Shown here: positions 9,895-20,900 of the stretch, in pieces
How positions within the stretch are numbered: the stretch's first letter is position 1
How the letters are laid out: each line of letters opens with the position of its first letter
From: Rebecca billardiae RCC1528
Lineage: Eukaryota > Haptophyta
Reading direction: 5' to 3'
Assembly (NCBI GenBank): GCA_965240325.2
Contig: OZ251222.1
Coordinates: 2,170,001 to 2,234,000 of the forward strand
Length of the DNA: 64,000 bases
Program-made: the position numbers and the translations under genes
The notes under the pieces: generated by a model
Databases searched by the model: none
What the model was told of the DNA's origin: nothing
What the model saw: only the letters and a program-made list of their open reading frames with translations

Positions 9895-11623
9895 CCCGTA
9901 GTCCGGCTTGTCTTCAAAATGTCTTCGGCCGGAGTCGACCGTTGATCACGCCTATATACGGGCCGGGATGGGGTCGGGATGGCCGTTGCGTCCACCGCAG
10001 CTGAGCTGGCGTCAAGGCCACCAGCGGGGTGTGACGGCCATCATGCGATCTGGTCGCTCCAGGGGCCGGCATCAGCAGGAGGTCTTCAGCGTACGCGTCG
10101 ACAGCACTCGGCCGAGACGGGACGACCGGCCGGGGCGACTCGTGGGCGCCTGACAGGGCGCGTCGAGGCGAGCGGCGCGCTCGGAGGCGCAGGCCAGGCT
10201 GCCTACACTCCACTCAAGGGCGTGCCGGCCTTGCAGCTCCGCCCTCTCAGCATCATCACCGGTCGGCTCGCGTGTCACGTGCACGGCGGCGTTCACGGCG
10301 TTGGGAACGCGCGGCCCGTGCGAGCTGACCGAGGCCTGGCCGCGGCGGAGAGGGGCGCGTGTCGCACGACATATCGCAAGAGACCCCACGGCGTGTGTGC
10401 TGCTGCCCGCGCCGCGCCATCGCGCGCCGCAGAGCGTGCGTCGGGCCGTCGTAGCGGCGGTCGCGACATCGTCCAATCTGGGCGCGAACGACGTGGCCAG
10501 GCGACGGTTTGTCGGGGAAAGCAGTTACCTGTTTCGGTAACAGACGACGGCATCTTGGCGCGAAATCCCGCGTTCTGACCGCAGCATGGCGGACGCACAG
10601 CGTGCAGCACGCTACAGAGACAGGCGCTGCGTGCGGCCGCACACGGTCGTGAATGTCACCTCTTGCAGCGGGCGGGCGCGACATTTGTTGTGGTCGTAGT
10701 ACTTCTCGTAGCACTCGGGGCATAGGTGGACGCGGCAGCCGGCGCACGCGCGCCTGGTCTGACGGATGCTCCCGCCAGGGTCAGTCGGGTGGCTGGCCGG
10801 CTTGGACCTCCCCTTGCGCATGGAGGAGTCGCCCGTGATGTCGGCGTGCTTGAAACACTGCACGCAATCACTCAGCTGCGAGAGGAACTTCTCACTGCCT
10901 GGCTCGCGCCGCACAGATGCGGCTTGCACCAACTGGCATCTGCGAGGTCGGGCAGAGACGACCGGCGCACGCGGCTTCCGTCCTGCGCGGAACGCACCCA
11001 CGAGGAAGCATGGCGCGCACGCACGAGTGAGGCATGCGCGCTGACCGGCTTGCGCGGATGCGCGCGCGCCGAGCGCGCGCTGCAGCTCACCCGGCAACTT
11101 TGGCATGAAGTGTGGGATGTCCTCCCCGGTGGCTTCCATGTGCCTGTGCGTGCCGTGCGCAGTGGTCTTACGGCCGAGCGTCGTCTGCCACCTCGTGCTG
11201 TAGTGAACGCCGTCACGCCCAAGCTCCTTGTGCCGCGCGCACACGCACTCGAATACAGCCTTGGCGGCCAGTGCCATCAGCCCCACCAGGTGCCAGAAGA
11301 TAGAGCGCTGCCAGCGCTCGCCGACTCGATTCTGACGCACGTGCATGCCGCTCTGCTCCCTGTCGATCCTGTCGATGACGCCCATGCGCCTCGCGTACAC
11401 GCGCTGGGCGATGAACGAGGAGAAGTAGCGGTACTTGCCCTCTTGTTTGTCCCAGCGCCGTACGCTCACCGGCGCCTTCGACTGGTACGCTGTGTACAGC
11501 AGGGTGAACATCTTCGTGTCGCGCCAGACAGTGGCATACAGCAGCGCCCGGCAGCCGGCGATAGCACAGCTAGCAGTGCGCCGCCAGCCGCGCGCGATGC
11601 ACTCGCTCACGCCGGATAGGAAT
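9895..11623 (+). repeat. left 1,729-base inverted arm
   Basis: Reverse complement of 13671-15399. Coordinates pair by the constant sum 25294 (for example, the transposase stop at 10612 pairs with 14682), so there are no indels. Every overlapping frame I compared translates identically in both arms, so the arms are at or near 100% identity. Confidence 0.9.
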
Positions 11624-13668
11624 TCCCAGAACGGCCACGTGATGCGGTCGCCCGCGGCCGGACTCGCAGGGCGCTTGGACTTGGTCGGGCCGACGATCCA
11701 CGTGCCCCTCTGCGCGAGCCATACAGCCACTGCAACGGTGACAAACCACGAGTCGGCGAACAGGACGAACCCGCGGTTCCAGGTGTTCAGCGTGAACATC
11801 TTCTGGATGAGCTGCAGCACGTAGCCACCCTCGCCACCCGAGCCCGGGACGAAGATCTCCCACGCACACGGGAAGTGCCTCTCGTCAGCCAGCAAGATGT
11901 TCTTGATCCCCCAGCGCACGGGCTTGCGAGGGATGTACACGAGCAGTTTCGACGCGCGCTTCGAGAGGCAGCGGATCATCTGCTCGTCCAGAGTCAGGTG
12001 CTGGAACCAGTTCCACGCCGCCGCAGCACGTCCAAGCAGCGCGTCGTTCAACCACCTGATCTTGCGCAGCGGATCGCCTTCGAACTCAGACGAGAGCGGG
12101 TCCATGAACGATAGCTGAGCCAGCAAGCACAGGAACCTAGGCAGGCGGGTGCCCATGGCGGCGCGCGAGCGTCGGCGACAGCCGAGCTAGATGAGGATAG
12201 TGGCGCGGTGTGTTTCCACGCGCGCGCGGGGTGGCTCGATGACGCTGCTGCGCGCACCGCTTTTGCGTCATCGCCTCGGCGATATCAGGCACGAGGTGGT
12301 CCTGTGTCCAGTAGTAACCGAGCTGAGCCAACGGGCTGACCCCCATGCGCAGCATCAGGCCGATGATCACGAGAATCTCCCAAGGTGTCGCATCCACCCA
12401 GTTCGTCACGCGCTGCTTCGCCTCGAATCTCAGTCTCTCTGGGTCCTCACGAGACAATAGTCTCCACCTCATCCGGCCATCAGGCCCCGTGTCCTGCGCG
12501 CGCGCTCGGTGTCGATAGCAGTGTCGGAAAATCAGGCATTACATTATCAGCGCAGTGCGAGTCCGCGGCCGCGCGCATTGCGCACGACAGTCGAAGCAGC
12601 GAGCCGGCAGCAGCCAGTCGGCGCATTAGGCAGCCGAGGCGTGCGGGCGAGACCGTGCCGCGCACGGCGAGGATGACACCCGCGGGGTCGTCCTTCCTTT
12701 CCTCTCGCTGGCTGACGGCGCGCCCATGTCCTATCATGGCGACGCCCCGTCGCAGCCACCCGTCGAGGACGGTCGTGCGCGGCGCTCAACCAGCCGCGCG
12801 CGCGCTGACGCTGGCTACTCACCTTCACCATCCATTGCTTCGCACGCGCGTTCGTGCAGTTCGCGATGTGCTGCAGGATCTCCGGCGTGAAGAAGAAGAG
12901 GAAGCACGCGAGCAGTACATCCTCGGGGTCGTTGTCGTCGGACACCTTCTGCGGGTCTGTCTCGTGGGCGATCAGACCCATCGTCGTGATCAAGAAGAGC
13001 ATCATGGCCCTCGTTGGCCCAGGGGCGTTCGGACCGCGGCCCGCCCTGAATGCCGGGCGCTGCCGCTCGATCTCGGCTTCGGCGTCGTCGACGCCACCGT
13101 TCTCGGTCGGCGCGGCCGGCGGACACTCGTCCACCTCCGTCCAGCCGCGCGGCAGCTCGGCGCTCGTGGGCTGCGCGCGTTCGGGGCGAGCGCCGGGCTG
13201 GGCGTGCCCTGCCCCTGCACCCGACGGCGCGGCGCCTGCGCCGCGGTGCGGCTGCGCGACCGGCTGCTTGAGGTCGCGCAGCATGCCCACGCGGCGCTGC
13301 TTGTTGCCCCACAGCTCCCCGTCGGCCACGACGATCGCAGAGCCTCGCGCGCGCGGCAGGCACGTGCTCAGCGGCCCACCGCACATAGTGGGCAGCGGGT
13401 CCACCCGCGGCTGCTTCGCGCGGCCGCGGCTGCTGCTGCGCTGCGCGCTGTTGCCGCTGCCGCCGCCGCCGCGGCGCGCGATGACGTCGAGGCAGATGTC
13501 GAGCGAGAAGCTCGGTGCGCCGCCCGACGCCAGCTCGGTCGCCGCCTTGTACATGTCCGTCTTGTACTTGAACGCCGTCTCAGCGGTCGCGCGCTTGGTG
13601 AGAAACGCCGGCCACTGCTGCCCCGCGCGAGCCACCGCCTGCTCGAGCACGGCGAATTGGCGCTCCGT
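10612..13668 (-). pseudogene. piggyBac-like transposase, 5'-truncated by the inversion junction (3 exons)
   Basis: Predicted exons are 13668-12823, 12493-12258 and 12136-10612. Introns 12494-12822 (GTGAGT...GCGCAG) and 12137-12257 (GTGCGC...CTAG) join in phase and rebuild piggyBac domain blocks. Exon 1 has FLFFFTPEILQHIANCTN, exon 2 has PWEILVIIGLMLRMGVSP and ends MTQKR, and exon 3 continues FLCLLAQLSFMDP. Catalytic Asp candidates are in LTLDEQMI, LFADSWFVT and MGVIDRIDREQSG. The C-terminus has the Cys-rich zinc domain (CAGCRVHLCPECYEKYYDHNKC). The frame has no ATG at its 5' end: it begins at a TAG formed at the arm junction (13671-13669), and the first in-frame ATG is 33 codons past the GTG at 13650. 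The original start and promoter appear to be lost, so the protein is probably not made intact. Confidence 0.8.
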
Positions 13669-13670
13669 CT

Positions 13671-15399
13671 ATTCCTATCCGGCGTGAGCGAGTGCATCGC
13701 GCGCGGCTGGCGGCGCACTGCTAGCTGTGCTATCGCCGGCTGCCGGGCGCTGCTGTATGCCACTGTCTGGCGCGACACGAAGATGTTCACCCTGCTGTAC
13801 ACAGCGTACCAGTCGAAGGCGCCGGTGAGCGTACGGCGCTGGGACAAACAAGAGGGCAAGTACCGCTACTTCTCCTCGTTCATCGCCCAGCGCGTGTACG
13901 CGAGGCGCATGGGCGTCATCGACAGGATCGACAGGGAGCAGAGCGGCATGCACGTGCGTCAGAATCGAGTCGGCGAGCGCTGGCAGCGCTCTATCTTCTG
14001 GCACCTGGTGGGGCTGATGGCACTGGCCGCCAAGGCTGTATTCGAGTGCGTGTGCGCGCGGCACAAGGAGCTTGGGCGTGACGGCGTTCACTACAGCACG
14101 AGGTGGCAGACGACGCTCGGCCGTAAGACCACTGCGCACGGCACGCACAGGCACATGGAAGCCACCGGGGAGGACATCCCACACTTCATGCCAAAGTTGC
14201 CGGGTGAGCTGCAGCGCGCGCTCGGCGCGCGCGCATCCGCGCAAGCCGGTCAGCGCGCATGCCTCACTCGTGCGTGCGCGCCATGCTTCCTCGTGGGTGC
14301 GTTCCGCGCAGGACGGAAGCCGCGTGCGCCGGTCGTCTCTGCCCGACCTCGCAGATGCCAGTTGGTGCAAGCCGCATCTGTGCGGCGCGAGCCAGGCAGT
14401 GAGAAGTTCCTCTCGCAGCTGAGTGATTGCGTGCAGTGTTTCAAGCACGCCGACATCACGGGCGACTCCTCCATGCGCAAGGGGAGGTCCAAGCCGGCCA
14501 GCCACCCGACTGACCCTGGCGGGAGCATCCGTCAGACCAGGCGCGCGTGCGCCGGCTGCCGCGTCCACCTATGCCCCGAGTGCTACGAGAAGTACTACGA
14601 CCACAACAAATGTCGCGCCCGCCCGCTGCAAGAGGTGACATTCACGACCGTGTGCGGCCGCACGCAGCGCCTGTCTCTGTAGCGTGCTGCACGCTGTGCG
14701 TCCGCCATGCTGCGGTCAGAACGCGGGATTTCGCGCCAAGATGCCGTCGTCTGTTACCGAAACAGGTAACTGCTTTCCCCGACAAACCGTCGCCTGGCCA
14801 CGTCGTTCGCGCCCAGATTGGACGATGTCGCGACCGCCGCTACGACGGCCCGACGCACGCTCTGCGGCGCGCGATGGCGCGGCGCGGGCAGCAGCACACA
14901 CGCCGTGGGGTCTCTTGCGATATGTCGTGCGACACGCGCCCCTCTCCGCCGCGGCCAGGCCTCGGTCAGCTCGCACGGGCCGCGCGTTCCCAACGCCGTG
15001 AACGCCGCCGTGCACGTGACACGCGAGCCGACCGGTGATGATGCTGAGAGGGCGGAGCTGCAAGGCCGGCACGCCCTTGAGTGGAGTGTAGGCAGCCTGG
15101 CCTGCGCCTCCGAGCGCGCCGCTCGCCTCGACGCGCCCTGTCAGGCGCCCACGAGTCGCCCCGGCCGGTCGTCCCGTCTCGGCCGAGTGCTGTCGACGCG
15201 TACGCTGAAGACCTCCTGCTGATGCCGGCCCCTGGAGCGACCAGATCGCATGATGGCCGTCACACCCCGCTGGTGGCCTTGACGCCAGCTCAGCTGCGGT
15301 GGACGCAACGGCCATCCCGACCCCATCCCGGCCCGTATATAGGCGTGATCAACGGTCGACTCCGGCCGAAGACATTTTGAAGACAAGCCGGACTACGGG
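13671..15399 (-). repeat. right 1,729-base inverted arm
   Basis: Inverted copy of 9895-11623. Its inner edge (ATTCCTATCC at 13671) cuts into the transposase frame, so this arm is a copy of the element's 3' end placed where its 5' end should be. Confidence 0.9.
13672..14682 (+). pseudogene. duplicated C-terminal fragment of the piggyBac-like transposase
   Basis: 336 residues identical to the C-terminal part of the minus-strand transposase, from FLSGVSECIARGW through the zinc domain to the stop at 14682. It includes the third catalytic Asp region but lacks the first two and has no start codon of its own. The frame happens to stay open leftwards to 12385 through antisense sequence of the transposase N-terminal region; nothing supports that extension as protein. 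Confidence 0.85.
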
Positions 15400-15403
15400 T
15401 TAT
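15400..15403. repeat. right target-site duplication TTAT
   Basis: TTAT directly after the terminal CCGGACTACGGG; partner of 9891-9894. Confidence 0.7.
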
Positions 15404-15522
15404 TGAGACTCAGAGCCGTCCGTGATGTACAACGGTCTTCGCGTTGCACCCTCCACCGGCCGTCGTCCGGGGCGGGCAGCGCACCGTGCGCCTCGACGAG
15501 GAGGAAGGAACCGCCCGCACTG

Positions 15523-17427
15523 ATGGACGAAACCAGCGCCGCGGTGAAGCTGCTTCGGCGCAGATCGGCGCGAGGTGACGCGCGTGCCACGTGCCTTCTG
15601 GCTGATCGCCTCGTACGTGGAGACGGTGTCGCTCAGAACGAGCGCGAGGCGACGCGCCTGTACAACATCGCCGCCGATCGCGGGCTTGCGGAAGCTCAGC
15701 TCAGACTTGGCGACTTCAATCATCGGGGCCTGTTTGGGCTGGACCGAGATGTCATCAATGCGGTGCGCTGGTATCGGCTGGCGGCTGAGCAGGGCAACGC
15801 ATCAGCGCAGTACAATCTGGGCTTGTGCTTCCAGATGGGCGAGGGCGTGCCGCAGGACTGTGCCGAAGCGGTGCGCTGGTACCGGTCGGCGGCCGAGCAG
15901 GGCCATACGAGAGCGCAGTACAATATGGGCATGTGCTGCAAGGACGGCGAGGGCGTGCCGCAGGACATGGCTGAAGCGGTGCACTGGTTCCGGCTGGCGG
16001 CCGAGCAGGGCTTTGCTGATGCGCAGTGCAATCTGGGCGGGTGCATTGCGAAGGGCGCGGGCGTGCGGCGGGACGTGGCCGAGGGGGCGCGCTGGTATCG
16101 GCTGGCCGCCAAGCAGGGCTGCGCGAACGCGCAGTACAATCTGGGCATGTGCTGCCACAAGGGCGACGGCGTGCCGCAGGACTGGGCGGAGGCGGTGCGC
16201 TGGTACCGGCTGGCAGCCGAGCAGGGCCACGCAATGGCGCAGGACAATCTGGGCGTGTGCTGCGAGAAGGGCGAGGGCGTGCCGCAGGACTGGGCGGAGG
16301 CGGTGCGCTGGTACCGGCTGGCAGCCGAGCAGGGCTTTGCGAATGCGCAGTACAATATGGGCGGGTGCTGCGCGAACGGCGAGGGCGTGCCGCAGGACTG
16401 GGCGGAGGCGGTGCGCTGGTACCGGCTGGCCGCCGAGCAGGGCCATGCGGATGCGCAGTACGAGCTGGGCGTGTGCTGCACGAACGGCGAGGGCGTGCCG
16501 CAGGACTGGGCGGAGACGGTGCGCTGGTACCGGCTGGCCGCCGAGCAGGGCTTTGCGAATGCGCAGTACAATCTGGGCATGTGCTGCCAGAACGGCGAGG
16601 GCGTGCCGCAGGACTGGGCGGAGGCGGTGCGCTGGTACCGGCTGGCAGCAGAGCAGGGCCACGCAATGGCGCAGAACAATCTGGGCATGTGCTGCCACAA
16701 GGGCGACGGCATGCCGCAGGACTGGGCGGAGGCGGTGCGCTGGTACCGGCTGGCAGCCGAGCAGGGCCAGGCAACTGCACAGTGCAATCTGGGCGTGTGC
16801 TGCGAGAAGGGCGAGGGCGTGCCGCAGGATGTGACGGAGGCGATGCGCTGGTACCGGCTGGCCGCCGAGCAGGGCCATGCGGATGCGCAGTACGAGCTGG
16901 GCGTGTGCTGCGCGAACGGCGAGGGCGTGCCGCAGGACTGGGCGGAGGCGGTGCGCTGGTACCGGCTGGCGACCGAGCAGGGCTTTGCTAATGCGCAGTG
17001 CAGTATGGGCTTGTGGTGCGAGATTGGCGGGGACATGGCCGAGGCGGCGCGCTGGTACCAGCTGGCTGCTGATGGTGATCAGCCACGTGCAATGTCCCAG
17101 CTTGGGCGGCTGATGCTGGCGGGCGAGGGCGTGGAGCGCGATGTGATTGAGGGCGCACGGCTGCTGCGCCGTGGGCACGAGCTCGACAGCACTCTCGACC
17201 CCTGTGTAGTGCTCATCGCCCGGTTTGCAGGGGTGCGCGAGGTCGTGTCCAAGTGCTGCCTCGTGTGCGCCAAGACACGGCCTGGCTTGAAGAAGTGCGA
17301 CCGATGCCATGTGGCAGCGTTCTGCTCACACGACCACCTGGTGCGCGCGTGGAAGGCACACAAACCGCACTGTAAGGAGTGGCGGCATCAGGGACACTCA
17401 GACCCCATCAACGGCAACGAGGTCTAA
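15523..17427 (+). CDS. Sel1-repeat protein with C-terminal MYND zinc finger
   Basis: 634 residues from ATG 15523; the frame is open further upstream only from a TTG. Residues about 35-540 are roughly 14 Sel1-like repeats of 36 residues with the core GVPQDWAEAVRWYRLAAEQG and then AQYNLGxCC. Sel1 repeats form an alpha-solenoid used as a protein-interaction scaffold (SEL1L/Hrd3 in ER-associated degradation, bacterial SLR proteins). Residues about 576-615 are a MYND finger (CCLVC, KKCDRCHVAAFCSHDH, KPHCKEW) with its Cys/His ligands in order. There is no signal peptide or membrane segment, so it is probably cytosolic or nuclear. The repeats are unusually alike at DNA level (108-base units), which suggests recent homogenisation. 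A transposon end lies 123 bases upstream, inside the expected promoter or 5' UTR. Its client is unknown. Confidence 0.85.
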   Translation: MDETSAAVKLLRRRSARGDARATCLLADRLVRGDGVAQNEREATRLYNIAADRGLAEAQLRLGDFNHRGLFGLDRDVINAVRWYRLAAEQGNASAQYNLGLCFQMGEGVPQDCAEAVRWYRSAAEQGHTRAQYNMGMCCKDGEGVPQDMAEAVHWFRLAAEQGFADAQCNLGGCIAKGAGVRRDVAEGARWYRLAAKQGCANAQYNLGMCCHKGDGVPQDWAEAVRWYRLAAEQGHAMAQDNLGVCCEKGEGVPQDWAEAVRWYRLAAEQGFANAQYNMGGCCANGEGVPQDWAEAVRWYRLAAEQGHADAQYELGVCCTNGEGVPQDWAETVRWYRLAAEQGFANAQYNLGMCCQNGEGVPQDWAEAVRWYRLAAEQGHAMAQNNLGMCCHKGDGMPQDWAEAVRWYRLAAEQGQATAQCNLGVCCEKGEGVPQDVTEAMRWYRLAAEQGHADAQYELGVCCANGEGVPQDWAEAVRWYRLATEQGFANAQCSMGLWCEIGGDMAEAARWYQLAADGDQPRAMSQLGRLMLAGEGVERDVIEGARLLRRGHELDSTLDPCVVLIARFAGVREVVSKCCLVCAKTRPGLKKCDRCHVAAFCSHDHLVRAWKAHKPHCKEWRHQGHSDPINGNEV

Positions 17428-17952
17428 ATCTCTACTGATGAATGTCTCGCTGTGCACTGCCCGGCGTGCTTCGGCACATGCAACTACGACGATGATGAAT
17501 CTGTATCGCATGACGTCCGATGCCCACTGTTTTTTTTTAAATTCCCCTTTATAACGGGCTCCGGGTGATCAGGCTGGCGGCCGAAGCTGTGACGGGCGGC
17601 TTATCCGCGCTGAGCGAGTGCGGAGTGGCGCGCGCGCGACTCGGGCAGCGAATCAAGTTCGATCGTTGCAAATCAACGGACATCGATCACCTGGGAGCCA
17701 GAGCCGCAGAGGGCCTGAGACTCGTCGTTGTCACTAAGCTACGGGCCGCGCCGTCTGCTCGCGGGCGCGGGTGTGCGCACGAGCTCGCGCTTGGCTGACG
17801 GCTCAGCGAGTAGTTCGCGAAGCCTGGCGCACGCCAAGGTGCCGGCGGCTGCGGCGAACGCACCGCGCACGTCGTCATCATTGTCGTCGTTTCGGCGGAA
17901 GCTTTGTCTGCATCAAGTATCAAGTCGTATCAACGACTGTGAGTACTGACGA
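17428..17952. other. convergent intergenic region
   Basis: 525 bases between the stops of the Sel1/MYND gene (plus) and the channel gene (minus). It contains a short T run and AT-richer stretch near 17530-17550 and an ATC-rich stretch near 17870. I see no gene. Confidence 0.45.
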
Positions 17953-20900
17953 CTATGATCCAGTAGCAGGATCGATTTCGTCGATGCGACTCGTCCGCGC
18001 GTGGTTGGCCGCGTTGGAGTCCTCGCCGTCCGCCGGTGCCGTCCCGAAGTCGGCCTCCAGCAGCGACTCGAGCGGCTGCGCCAGCGCCGCCTCGAACTGA
18101 GCCACGCGCACGACCTGCGTGGAACACAGCGCGCGCAGGTGGCACGGGCTGTCAGGCATGCGCGCGGCGATGCGGTCTCCGCAGCCGACCGGAACGCGCT
18201 CGAACACGGCGGCGCGCACGGCAGCGCGGCGCGCGCGGAGCTGCGCACCTTCTTCGACAGCCCCGCCGTCAGCGTGGTGGCGAAGTCGCCCAGCTCGGCG
18301 CGCCACTCCGTGAGCGCGGGCTGCACGTCCGTCGTCATTTGCCTGTACCGCTCCGGCCGCCCCGCCGCGTACTGCTTGAGCCGCGGCCACAGCTCCGGCT
18401 GCTCTTCGCTGAGCACGGCGCCGCGCGCGCGCTCGGCGCGGCTCGCCTCCTCGACGAGCTCTCGGGCCGCGCGCGCCTCGCCCGCTGCGCCGCCCACCCA
18501 CGCGCGCACCGTGCGCACGCCATCCAGCAGCTGGCGCGTGCGCGCGAGCTGCGCCGCCTGCTGCTCGGCGCGCGCCTCCTCCAGGTGATCGATCGACGAG
18601 GCGTGGCGCGGCTGGCCGGTGCCGCGCGTCGCGCCCTTCGCCTGCAGCATGCTGCGGACCACCTCGATCTCGGCGCCGACCTCGCGCAGCGCGTCGTCCA
18701 GCGGCGTGTGGCCCATCCGGTCCTCCGCGTCGAGAGCGAGCGAGCGCTGCGCGAGCAGGAAGTGGCACGCGGACACGCTCGAGTTGGAGGCTGCGAGGTG
18801 GAGCGCGGTGCGCCCGCCGCCCGCGTCCGCCGCGTTCACGCGCACGCCGTGCGCGACGAGCCGCTGCAGCGTGCGCACGTCGTCCTTGGCGGCGGCGAGG
18901 CACATGGCGTGCGCGCCGTCGAACGAGCCCATGTGCGCGCCGCTCGCGAGGAGCACCTCGGAGACGTGGTCGTGCCCCACGTGGAACGCGTCGCTCAGCG
19001 GCGTGCGCCCGACGCGGTCGGCCGCGTTGGCGTCGGCGGCGTGCTCGAGCAGCAGCTGCACGTGTTGCGCGTGCCCGGCCGCCGCCGCGACGTGGAGCGC
19101 GGTGCGCTCGTCGAGGTTGACGAGGCTGGCGTCGGCGCGGAAGCGCAGGAGGTACTGCAGCCTGCTCGCCGCGCTGCTGTCCGCCGCGGCGGCGCACAGC
19201 TCGTCGATCAGCTCGGCCGAGTCGAGCTCGGCGCCCGCTTCGAGCAGCGCGCGCGCGGTCTCGTCGTGGCAGCGGCGCTGCGCGTCGTGCAGAGGCGTGC
19301 GGCCGTGCCGGTCGCGCACGTTCACGTCGGCGCCCACGCTGAGCAGCAGGCGAACGACGGCGAGGCGGCCGTGCGACGCGGCCACGTGCAGCGGCCGCCG
19401 CTCGTCGTAGTCCCCCCGATTCACCTCCACGCTCCGCGCGCCTAGCAGCCGGCGCACCTTGCCGACGTCGCCCGCGGCGCACGCGCCGCACATCTGCACC
19501 GTGTGCAGGCCGCTGCGCCGCTTCTTCGCGTTGGCGACGATCTGGCGCCGGGCGGGGCGGGGGCCGCGCCGGCGCGCGTGAGCGCGGGGCGCGGGGCTTC
19601 GCGCGCGCGCGCGGCACGGCGCGCGCGCGCGGCACGGCGCGCGCACACCCGCTGGATGGCGTTGATGCTCGCCGACTCCTCCACCGCGCCCGTCGCGCGC
19701 GTGCCGTCGGACAGCGCGGAGCGGCCCGACTCTGACGCCGGCCCCGCGCTCGAGCCCAAGGCGGAGCCCGAGCGCGCGGAGAAGCGGGAGCGGCCGGAGC
19801 GCGCGGTGAGCGCGCCAGAGTGCTCGGCCATCGCGTTGTCCATGATCACGTCCTCCTGGTTGGGGAACGCCTTGAGCAGCAGCCGGTACTTCTCCGCCTG
19901 TGCGCCGCGCGCGCACGCACGCGCATACGCGCACGCAGCCGGGGGCGCGGATGGGAGGGAGAAGGGCACGGACGCCGCCGCGCGCCGCGCGCTCGGCGCC
20001 GCGCGCGAGCGCGCACGCACCGAGAGCACGAAGAGGCGCGTCTCCGCATCGGAGGTGGTGCGCGCGGTCTCGATGTGCCGCATGCCGAACACGAAGGGCA
20101 GCTCGCCCACCGTCTCGCCCGGCAGCGCGGTGTGGCTCAGCTCGCCGCCGCCCTCGCCCTCGTCCAGCACGTCGACCGCGCCCGCCTCGATCACGAACAG
20201 CTCCTTGCACGGCTCGGCCGCCCGGAAGAGAATGAGCTCGGGCTCGACGGCGCGCTCGCGCATCAGCGAGGAGAGGCGGTCGATGAAGCCGTCGGAGCAG
20301 CCGCGGAGCAGCGCGGTGGAGGCGACGAGCCCGCGGTTCGTCGAGCGCGACACCTCCACCTGCAGCACGATCGGCAGCGAGTCGTAGATGGCGTCGTCGC
20401 GCACGGCCGAGAGCGAGGCGTCGCGCAGCCGCGCGTGGAAAAAGGCGCCGATCGCGTCTTTGAGCGGCGCGGGCACGCGCACGTGCGAGAGGTAGGAGTG
20501 GACGAGCTCGAGCTGCGCGCGCTTCTGCACGATCTCGTCGTCCTGCTTCATCACGAGCGCCGAGATCTGGCCGACCACCCACGCGTAGATCGTGATGTTG
20601 AGCAGCAGGAAGAGCAAGAAGCAGAGCACCTCGCCAAAGTTGGCGGGCACCTGGCCGAGCCCGAGCGTCGTCACCGTCGACCAGACAAAGTACGAGCAGA
20701 TGGCGTACTTGCGCACGAGGCGCGGGCCGGGCTCGGAGAAGGGCGGCGCGTCGGCGGGGTCGGTGCCCGGGTGCGCGGGCACGGTGCCGCCCACCGCCGC
20801 CGCGTCGGCCGCGTACTGCTCCGGCCACGCGGGCGCGAGCGCCGCCGCCAGGCGCGAGTAGCCAAACACGGCAAACACGCACGTGCACACGTGCGCGGCG

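Larger units (their letters stand above)
9895..15399. mobile_element. piggyBac-like DNA transposon with very long inverted arms
   Basis: A 5,505-base unit ending CCCGTAGTCCGG on the left and its exact reverse complement on the right, flanked by TTAT on both sides. The outer 1,729 bases on each side (9895-11623 and 13671-15399) are inverted copies of equal length. The central 2,047 bases (11624-13670) are unique. A piggyBac-type transposase is read on the minus strand through the centre and left arm; the right arm carries a second copy of only its C-terminal part. Because the TTAT duplications lie outside both arms, the palindromic form either moved as a unit or was created in place without disturbing the ends. 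It sits just 123 bases upstream of the Sel1/MYND start codon. Confidence 0.85.

Noticed and set aside
12385-13670. Long plus-strand frame fusing to the duplicated transposase C-terminus
   Set aside because: This part is antisense to the transposase N-terminal exons. It is open by base composition only and has no domain.
17913-18114. Read-through end of the ankyrin exon of the channel
   Set aside because: A GTGCGC...ACGCAG intron (18115-18248) in phase 0 leads to a short acidic last exon; the read-through is Cys/Arg-rich without pattern.
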